Assembly (NCBI RefSeq): GCF_003086295.3
Contig: NC_092042.1
Span: forward strand, 44,886,137 to 44,950,136
Origin: Arachis hypogaea
Lineage: Eukaryota > Streptophyta > Magnoliopsida > Fabales > Fabaceae
DNA length: 64,000 bases
Reading direction: 5' to 3'
Under the pieces are notes generated by a model that saw nothing but the letters and a program-made list of their open reading frames with translations, made no database searches and was not told where the DNA came from. Below, piece by piece: positions 56,099-64,000 of this stretch. The stretch's first letter is position 1. The number at the start of each line of letters is the position of its first letter. The translations under genes and the position numbers were made by a program.

Positions 56099-57515
56099 TG
56101 ATAAATCCCAATTTTGTGGTTTATCTTGTGTTTAATTTAGGAAATTTTATAAACTTATCTCATATTTATTCAATAAAATAGTATGGTTTTGTAATTGACC
56201 CTAAATTTGTGCTTAAGTATGAAAACATGCTTTTTTAGGCCTTAAATTAGCTAAATTTAATTAACTTTAATTCCATTCGATGCCTTGATATGTTTGTTGA
56301 GTGATTTCAGATTCATAAGACAAGTATTGAATGGAAGGAGTGAAGAGAAAAGCATATAAAGTGGAGAATTCATGAAGAAATGAGCATTTAGAGGGTTCAT
56401 GGACACGCACACGCATCATCCACACGTACGCGAGAGAAGGACATTTGCAAGGCCACGCACACGCATCACCCACGCGTACGCGTGAAGAGGAAATTGCTAG
56501 CGACGCGCACGCGTCGTCCACGCGCACGTGTGACGCTGATCACGTGACCTCATTAAAGGCAATATGCTGGGGGCGATTTCTGAGCTTTTCAGGCCCAAAT
56601 CCAACTCGTTTATGAGACTATTTGATGCAAAATTCTAGATTGGACAAAGGGGGAGCAATTAGTTTAAGTTAGGAAGCATGCCTTAGGTTAGTTCTAGAGA
56701 GAGAAGCTCCTTCTTATCTCTAGAAATTAGGGTTCTTAGTTTAGTTTCCTCTTAGATTTAGGGTTTAATTCTTATTTTCATCTTGTTTTCCTTGCCTTTT
56801 ATTAGTCTAGCAGTTTGATTCTCTTAGTTTCTCTTGTTATTTCCTTTATTTTACCATTTTTATGTTATATGAACTCTTGTTAATTCTCTTTCCTTTAATG
56901 CAATTTGATGTTTCTTTGTTTATTGTTGCTTTCCTTAGTTGTTATTGTTAATTTCTTGCATTGGGGAGTTGTAGATTTTATTTTTCTTGCACTTTTACTA
57001 TGTTTTCCCTTTATGCCTTCCAAGTGTTTGACAAAATACTTGGTTGGATGTTAGAGTAGATTTTGAGCATTCTTGGCTTGGAAAGAGAAATTAGGTGATC
57101 TTAAGTCATCAATACCCAACTTATGTTGGTGATCTAGAGTTGTTAGTTAATATTATTTCCATTGACTCTAATCTCTTGCTAATTCAATTAGTAAGTTGAT
57201 TAGGACTTATAGATTGAGATTAACTAGTCCTATTTGACTTTCTCTCAATATGAAGATAACATTATACCTTCTTCCATTGTTGAAGATGACTAAATAGGAT
57301 TAACTCTTGATAATTATTGTAATATGATTAGTGACTAGGATAGAAATCCTAGATTCTCGATTCTTGCCATGAATGTCTCTCTTTATTACTTGCTCTCTTT
57401 GGTTGCTTCCTTTACTTTCTTGCCATTTTAATTTTCTTTTCCCTTTATTTGCAAACCAACCCTTAGATACCATAACCAATAATGTGCATACCTAACTACA
57501 ATTCTTTTGAGAGAC
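56099..57515 (+). mobile_element. E-type LTR, 5' part (element E1)
   Basis: It starts TGATAAATCCCAATTTTGTGG and carries ACGCGT-type palindromes (56403-56535), then a long T-rich stretch without genes, and is cut after GAGAC (57511-57515) by the second E-type element. The remainder would lie beyond the window. The left flanking 5 bp are CCTTT. Confidence 0.75.
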
Positions 57516-57557
57516 TGATAAACCACTAGTTTATGGTTTATCTTATGCTAACACAAT

Positions 57558-57991
57558 AAGTTATATAGGAATTCTCGAACCCATGAGTTAAGAATAAGAA
57601 GTTCTTGATTACCCAGACTGGAATAACCACTTAGAATAACAAAACTAAGTATGTTTGTCGAGAAATGCAAAATTGCATGGATACGATCCTCGTTGTGCGT
57701 CGTGATCAATTGGATGGTTTCTTTGTATATTTTGGTACGAAGATTTTGTGAACGTAGTTCCGGGTATTCCTTTAGCATTTCATCCAAGAGGAATAGTTCC
57801 TTGAATTCTATGAATTTTTTTAGAATAATCTTTTCTTGAATGATATTCAAGAAAATTTCAGGTTGCTTAGTATTCCACCAATTAGTAACCCAAGATTCCA
57901 AACTTTTTTGAAATGTGAAAGAGATGCACCAGAGCAAAAAGACTATAGGTGTAAGATATCGAAGGGGAATGAATGCTTTCTTTTTTGCCAT
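57558..57991 (-). pseudogene. cemA: Plastid cemA 5' fragment (envelope membrane protein)
   Basis: From ATG at 57991 the frame reads [18 protein letters not shown], then [66 protein letters not shown] and [12 protein letters not shown]. This is the N-terminal 140-odd residues of chloroplast CemA, an inner-envelope protein linked to proton and inorganic-carbon handling. The full protein is about 230 residues; the C-terminal membrane segments are missing, and the last codons run into LTR sequence. In the nucleus it has no plastid promoter or transit peptide and is non-functional. Confidence 0.92.
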
Positions 57992-58112
57992 TTTTCGTCT
58001 TTATTTAATGAACAAACTCAGCTTTGGCTTTATCTCATCCGTCAACTATATAGGATGATAATAATGTTTCTATCAAGCATAAGTTCTATTACAAGTCATA
58101 GAAAATCTATAA

Positions 58113-58325
<213 letters not shown>

Positions 58326-58355
58326 TATTTTTGTCTTAAGGGATACGAGTTTTTG

Positions 58356-58402
58356 AAAGTAAAGGAGCAATATCAACGCAGTTTCTATTGCTCCTTTACT
58401 TT
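58356..58402 (+). terminator. psbA 3'-UTR stem-loop (plastid origin)
   Basis: AAAGTAAAGGAGCAATA pairs with ATTGCTCCTTTACTTT across a short loop. This is the well-known psbA 3' inverted repeat that stabilises the plastid mRNA; it is inert here. Confidence 0.85.
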
Positions 58403-59283
58403 TTTTATACATATTAGCAGATAAAAAAAGAATGGAAACATAAATAGAATTAGAAAAAACAGAAAAATGATAACAAAAGACTACAAAAAGAGTAGTCTCG
58501 GAAATTTCTCCTTTGGCTAAAATTGAGTGGCTTTCGTCAAACTTTCATACACTTATTCATATAAAATGAATGGTTTTACATTTTCCTTCCTAATTCGGTG
58601 CTATGATTGAAAACAAGCCTCTTTGGCTTTAAATTTGCTATTTTTAATCCTCCCTTATTACCATTCGATGTCGTGATGTGTTGTTAAGTATTTTTAGGGT
58701 TTATATGGCAGGAATGGCTTAGAGGATGGAAAAGAAGCATGCAAAAAAGGAAGGAAAACAAGGAATTAAGGATTTCATGGGCGAGCAGCGACGCTCATGC
58801 GTGGAGCGACACGTACGCATGACCAGGAGAAAGTTCAGTGACGTGCACGCGTGGAGCGACGCGTACGCGTGAATAGAAAATTGCGCAGTGACGCGTACGC
58901 GTGGGCGACGCGTACGCGTGATATTTCGCCACGTGCTGGAGATATCATAATTCGCTGGGGGCGACTTCTGGGCCCCGTTTTGCCCCAATTTCAAGCTCAA
59001 AAGTCCATATTAGAGGTAGAGGTAAAGCTGAGATAGAGAGCACACTTACATTTGACTTTTACTTTAGTTTCGTTTTCAGTTTTTTAAATTCTAGAGAGAG
59101 AAAATCACCTCTTCTCCTAGGGTTCTTAGTTTTTCTGAATTTTTCTTTTGGATTGGATTTAGAGAGAGTTGCTACTACCTTCGACAGAAATCTTCATCGT
59201 TATGGTTTGCATTTCTATTACCTTTACTCTTTTGTTTTACAATTAGTTATTGGTACTCATATTTGTATTTTGTCAATTTTGAG

Positions 59284-59972
59284 TAGGGGTGGCAAAGCAG
59301 ACCGGCCCACCCCACCCCGCCCCGCCCCGCCTAGGCCCGCCTCATAAACGGGGCGGACTGGCCCGCCCCACCAACTAAAATGGGTTCAAAATGCTAGCCC
59401 GCCCCACTTTATGGCGGATTGGCAGGTTGGCGGGCTAACCCGCTTGACTCTTTTTTTTAAAAAATAAAATTTATTAAAATTAACCAAAAAATAATAATTA
59501 AAAAATAAAATACAAATAAAAAATAGTAAAATTATAATATAATTTTTTTACTATTTTTTTTATTTTTAACTTCAATAAAATTGTTCAAAATAATATTTGT
59601 CAATAAAATTATCTTTATTTTAAAAAAATAAGTCACATAATTTGAGCATATATACGAAATTGTAAAATAAAATAAATAAAGTTAATAACTAAAAGAAGAA
59701 TAAAAACAAAAAATGAAAAAAAAAGTGTTTAAAAATTCTATAATTATTAATTTTATAATAGTAACCACTCTTTTATTTCATTAAAAAGAAAGAAAAATAA
59801 AAGCTTCGGCCCGGCGGACCGGCCCGCCCCGCCCAGCCAAAACCCGCCAATTTGGCGGTGCAGGTTTGGCGGGTTTTTTTAAATTGGCTGGCTCCAAATT
59901 CTAGCCTGACTCGCCTTTTTTAGCAGGTTTAACGGATCGGCCCGGCGGGCTCGACCTGTTTTGCCACCCCTA
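59284..59972. mobile_element. Non-autonomous hAT-type transposon (MITE-like), 689 bp
   Basis: 13-bp perfect terminal inverted repeats TAGGGGTGGCAAA (59284-59296) and TTTGCCACCCCTA (59960-59972), with an 8-bp target duplication ATTTTGAG (59276-59283 and 59973-59980). The 8-bp duplication and GGGGTGGCAA-type ends indicate hAT. The subterminal regions are very GC-rich with repeated GGCCCGCC-type words (59310-59450 and 59808-59950); the centre is A/T-rich and has no frame. Confidence 0.93.
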
Positions 59973-60882
59973 ATTTTGAGTTGTTAATGCAATGAACCAT
60001 TTTTATGTTTAATTCCATTACTTGTCAAATTTCTTTCGATTAATTATTAGTACCAATTTTAATTTTATTAATTTAGTTTTAATTACCATGTCTTCTATCT
60101 ACTCCCTTTACATGTTTGTAAAAATGGCGTTCATGTTAATGGAGTAGGGTTTCCAACTTGGCTTTGGAGCCGATTAATAGAAAACCCTTGAGTTGGAATA
60201 CTCAAGTGTTAATATGTAATTGGAAATTGCTGTCAACTGGATTTTTACTAACTATAATCCTTCCTTGGAAGGTGATTAGGACTTGTGAATTAGAGTTGGT
60301 ATTACCTACTTAACTTTCCTCTATTAGTTAGAGGATAACTAAGTAGAAGCAACTACCTTTTACTATTATACTTGAGAAAGCCAACAAGGATAGAAATTCC
60401 AATTAATCTTCTCCTAGCCAATGCCTTTTATTTTAAATACACAACATCTCTTGTTAACTGTTCCTTGAATAATTTTTAGTTATTTATCTTTCCATTTTCA
60501 ACTCTAAAAATTTCTCAGAAAACCCCTGACCAATAAATTGCACTCTTTTGTTAATTCTTTGGGAAATGACCTGGGAATTCTACTCCCAGTTAATTATTCT
60601 AAATCGTGACACCCTTTTTAAATTGACAGTGGGATTTTTGTCGGTTGAGAACTGTACTCGCAGCACTGATTTTTACTGAAATTTCTTAACCGGCATTTTT
60701 CCACCCGTTAGAGACGACCCGAGATCTAATACTCTCTGTATTTTTATTGGTTTGCACTCGTGACAAATAAATTAAACTTTGATTAAGCATTACTTGTCGG
60801 TTTGGAACTATATTTGTAATGAGGTTATTTCTCTTTTACCGAGAAGAAATTCTTAACCCACGATTCTGCTCTTTCAAGTTCT

Positions 60883-60900
60883 TGGCGCCGTTGTTGAGGA
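60883..60900 (+). other. Element E2 primer binding site (tRNA-Asp, degenerate)
   Basis: TGGCGCCGTTGTTGAGGA matches the first 11 bases of the tRNA-Asp complement and diverges afterwards; 6 nt after the LTR. Bases 60901-61024 are leader. Confidence 0.8.
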
Positions 60901-61024
60901 ATTGCAATGTATGCTTGTTATTGGTTATTGTATATATGTGAATATTGTGAATATGTTTGCCTTTTGTTTCTTTGTTAGTTTTTGCTAGTTTTAGGATTTG
61001 GTTTTCTTTGTTTCTTATTAAATT

Positions 61025-62248
61025 TTGTTTTCATTTGGTCTTGTTACTATGAATTCTCACCCCTTTAGCTATGAATTTGGTTCAAATTATATTGTAGGAA
61101 ATGGAAATTACAATGACAATATGCATCAAGGATGGAACAATCAAAGATGGGACGAGCCTCAAGGAATTGATCACTCTTCTTGGCAACAACCTCCTTCGAT
61201 TTCTTATGGGTACAATCCAACTCCTAATGCTTACCAATCTAATGGATGTGGTGACCATCATTGTGGTTGTCAACCACAATCACCATATGCCTGTGAACTA
61301 CCTCCTCCATATAGTTTTGAACCACCATACTCAAAAGCCCCCTACTGCCAAACACCTCCATATGACCCTAATCCTTATCTACCATACCAACCACCTTATG
61401 AGCCATATAAACCATACATAGAACCACAACGATTCCAACACCAATACTCCCAAGAACCACCATTTCCTCATACACCACCTCAAGACTTTCACCAATTTGA
61501 ACCACTTTCTACTTATGAAGCCTTTCCCCCAAACAATGAACCCTCTCTTCTACCACCTCCTCTAATGGATGAAGCTCTCCAAACCTTCTTGCAAGAACAA
61601 TGAAGAGATATTAGCTCTTATATCCAAAGGCAAGAAGAGAAGCAAAAGGAGTTAAAAAAGCTAGAAGTCATGGTTGATACCATGGCAGAAGCCATTAACA
61701 ACATGGCCTCCTACCTAAGCTTATGCATGCCAAGTACTCCCATTGACGAATGTGGAGGATCAACCAAGGAGCATAGTGAGGGAGTGAACTTGAAGCTTCA
61801 AGGTGAAGAAGAGGAGTTGAAGCAAGAAGTGAAATAAGGGGAGGGAGTAGAGACAATTGAGCCGGAAGGAGTGCTTGAAGATTTAGGAGATGTCGAAAGT
61901 ACATGGGAATGTAGAATTATAGAGTCCTCTTCCAAGAAGCTTGATATTGATGTTGAGGAGGGTGTACAACCTCCAAAGTATATCATGCTTGAAGACTTTG
62001 AAGAGGTTGATCAAGAGATGGATTCGATCATTGATGAGTTTCTATCTACAATTGAATTCTTCCCCATTGGACATGAAATTGAGGTCATAGAAGAATGTGT
62101 ACAACCTCTCATTCCCTTAATAAGCAATGAAGAAGAGATTGAATTGGAAGAAAGCTACCAAGAGGAAGAGGTTGAAATTCAAGAAGCTTGCAAAGAAGTG
62201 AATGTAAGCAAAAAAGAGCACAAAGGAGAAGACCTTGCATTGTCATAG
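61025..62248 (+). pseudogene. Element E2 internal ORF, P/Q/Y-rich then acidic
   Basis: Probable start MNSHPFSYEFGSNYIVG (ATG at 61049), with an in-frame ATG at 61025 also open. The N-terminal half is rich in proline, tyrosine and glutamine, with repeated PPY-type units. After a stop at 61601-61603 the same frame continues (RQEEKQKELKKLEVMVDTM), a further stop is near 61836, and the acidic C-terminal half (61871-62248) ends KEHKGEDLALS. I recognise no domain. It resembles the frame in C by composition and position and probably once encoded a gag-linker-like protein of a non-autonomous family. Confidence 0.55.
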
Positions 62249-63032
62249 TGTAGGGAGGTCTCCCTTCCTAAGTCACCATTATCCTTTACACAATTTAAGT
62301 GGGTAAAATTCATATCCCTTAGCTTTTTTATTCCATCTGAATATGGGTTGCTTGAAACGGATGGTCAATTTAGAGCTCTTTGTGGAATGAAAAGCAAGAA
62401 AGGGTTGGTTAGTGGTAGGCATCATGATTCACGGTTCATTATGGTTGGAAGCTCAAGGTTTATGAGCAATGGTTAGTGTAGAACCAATTTGCATAGATCT
62501 AGGAGGATATTTGGGTGCCTATATGAGAATTCTATGTGCTTGCCACCCAGATGGAATAATGATAAACAACTTGAAGACGGGTGTGAAAACAAAGTGTGGG
62601 ATCCCGGATCACACAAAGAGAATTAATTTTGGGAGCTCATGGTTTGTGAAGAACTCCATCAAAGCTTGGAGCTATTAATTTTGAATGATGGAGCCTATTG
62701 GAAGTCCAAGCATTGGTGGAAGTTCAAGGATGAATTCAACCACAAGCCACCTTGATGAGAGCTACTCATAAGTCCAACTTAAGGACAATAAACAAAAGTG
62801 TTAGGTGGGAGACACCCTACCATGGTAACATCTTTTTCATTTTTTTCTTTTGTACATATTGGTAAATTAGTTTAATTTCATGTTTTGTTTAGTTAGTTGA
62901 GTTTAGTTAGTAGTCTAGTATGTTAAATAAGGTTTTATGGTGTTTTAGTAGTTGTTGAGATGTTTGGAATGTTTGGTTTGGTGCTAGAACTTGAAAAAAA
63001 TTTGAAAAATAGAGCACCCAGCCATGTGTGGG
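62249..63032 (+). other. Element E2 3' region
   Basis: No supported gene (the frame 62469-62678 is short and unrecognised). It holds the post-ORF hairpin at 62804 and ends at the LTR beginning at 63033; the flanking 5 bp are GTGGG (63028-63032). Confidence 0.5.
62804..62821 (+). other. Element E2 post-ORF hairpin
   Basis: GGTGGG/CCTACC, 6 pairs including one G-U, loop AGACAC. Equivalent in position and GGGAG core to the AGGCAA-loop hairpins. Confidence 0.5.
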
Positions 63033-64000
63033 TGGTGCACGAATTTGCAATCCGTACAACTAACCAGCAAGTGCAATGGGTCGTCCAAGTAATACCTTAC
63101 GTGAGTAAGGGTCGATCCCACGAAAATTATTGGTTTGAAGCAAGCTATGTTTATTTTATTAATCTTAGTCAGGATGCCAATAAGATTATTTGGATTTAAT
63201 TGTAAGAAGTAAAAGTGTTTGGAATAAGTAATTGTTATTTTATTAATGGAGGATATGTTGGAGTTTTGGAGATGCTTTGTCCTCTGAATTTCTGCAATGT
63301 AATATTCAACTCAATTGTTTGTAAAGTTCCATCCATGGCAATCTGTATGTAGGGTGTCACCATTGTCAGTGGCTACTTCGCATCCTCACAGTGAAAACGG
63401 TCCAGATACTCTGTCACAGCACAGCTAATCAGCTGTTGGTTCTCGATCATGTTGGAATAGGATCCATTGATCCTTTTGCGTTTGTTATCATGCCCAGCAA
63501 TCGCGAGTTTGAAGTGCGTCACAACCATTCAATCCTTGAATCCTACTCGGAATACCACAGACAAGGTTTAGACTTTCCGGATCCTCAAGAGTGGCCGCCA
63601 TCAGTTCTAGCTTATACCACGAAGATTCTGATTAAGGAAGCTAAGAGATGCTCATTCAATCTGATGTAGAATGGAGGTGTTTGTCAGGCACACGTTCATG
63701 GATTGAGGAAGGTGATGAGTGTCACGGATCATCACCTCCTTCACAATTAAGCGCGAATGAACATCTTAGATAGGAACACACACACGTTTGAATGGAGAAA
63801 TAGAAACAATTGCATTAATTCATTGAGACGCTGCAGAGCTCCTCACCCCCAACAATGGAGTTTAGAGACTCATGCCGTCAAAGTGTATAAAATTCAGATA
63901 TGAAAATGTCATGAGATACAAATTAAGTCTCTAAAAGTTGTTTAAATAGTAAACTAATAACCTAGGTTTACAGGAAATGAGTAAACTATGATAGATAGTG
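63033..64000 (-). mobile_element. FIDEL-like LTR, partial, runs off the right edge
   Basis: Starts TGGTGCACGAATTTGC; on the minus strand it ends ...GCACCA and closely matches the LTRs of A in the R/U5-like block (for example AATTAAGCGCGAATGAACATC near 63745 and the ATCATCACC hairpin arm near 63730). It is at the position of a 3' LTR of a minus-strand element or a solo LTR; this cannot be decided here. Confidence 0.85.

Noticed and set aside
57548..57991. An apparently clean cemA gene
   Set aside because: Only the N-terminal part is present, fused to LTR sequence and lying in the nuclear genome next to a psbA fragment; a plastid insertion, not a working gene.
59153..59347. 64-codon frame ending in proline/arginine repeats
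   Set aside because: Its C-terminal part is the GC-rich subterminal repeat of the hAT-type element; it crosses the transposon border.
62469..62678. 69-codon frame in the 3' region of E2
   Set aside because: Short, unrecognised and not preserved in the related 3' region of C; could be chance.

Overview
The window is intergenic, repeat-dense plant nuclear DNA. It is AT-rich and packed with Ty3/Gypsy LTR retrotransposons of an Athila/Tat-like type: tRNA-Asp primer sites, gag with no visible zinc knuckle, DLGA/DLGS protease, integrase without a chromodomain. LTRs opening TGATGAGCGGATA and palindromes of the type GGCGTTNAACGCC are what I associate with peanut (Arachis), where such elements have been named FIDEL/Feral; that attribution is from memory. 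I see no intact host gene, tRNA or rRNA.

The layout is a set of nested insertions, most closed by a 5-bp target duplication. 1-2602 is the right part of a CACTA DNA transposon holding a solo LTR (433-2056). 2604-5325 holds remnants of a second Gypsy family and a short TRIM-like repeat. From 5326 runs an old, decayed gag-pro element D (+). Into its gag went a non-autonomous element C (+, 6771-46960); into C went element B (-, 10157-43534); into B's interior went three solo LTRs (12513-25537, 27082-28878, 29024-30562), and into B's 5' LTR went element H (-, 33529-43323). The first of those solo LTRs was itself split by element A (+, 13282-24647), the only element with reverse transcriptase and integrase. 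To the right, D is interrupted by a solo LTR (48898-50358) and by element F (-, from 50743), which carries another solo LTR and is cut by an E-type LTR (56099), itself cut by a second E-type element (57516-63032). The LTR of that second element holds a chimeric chloroplast insertion (cemA + psbA pieces) and a hAT-type non-autonomous transposon. A last FIDEL-like LTR runs off the right edge from 63033.

A has a gag-pol reading frame broken by three in-frame stops and a frameshift. H has one unbroken 779-codon gag-pro frame and no polymerase. B, D and F are gag-pro type relics without RT; C and the second E element carry only a degenerate proline/glutamate-rich frame. The non-autonomous elements presumably used enzymes from elements like A.

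The most interesting signals are non-coding and shared across otherwise divergent families: a hairpin with an AGGA loop followed by TAAGTTTGGTGTTG, present beside the 3' LTR and again ahead of the 3' ORF; a hairpin with an AGGCAA loop about 40-50 nt after the last ORF of most elements; a U5 hairpin; and arrays of palindromes with a period near 31 bp. Several of these show compensatory base changes between families, which points to selected RNA (or DNA) structure.
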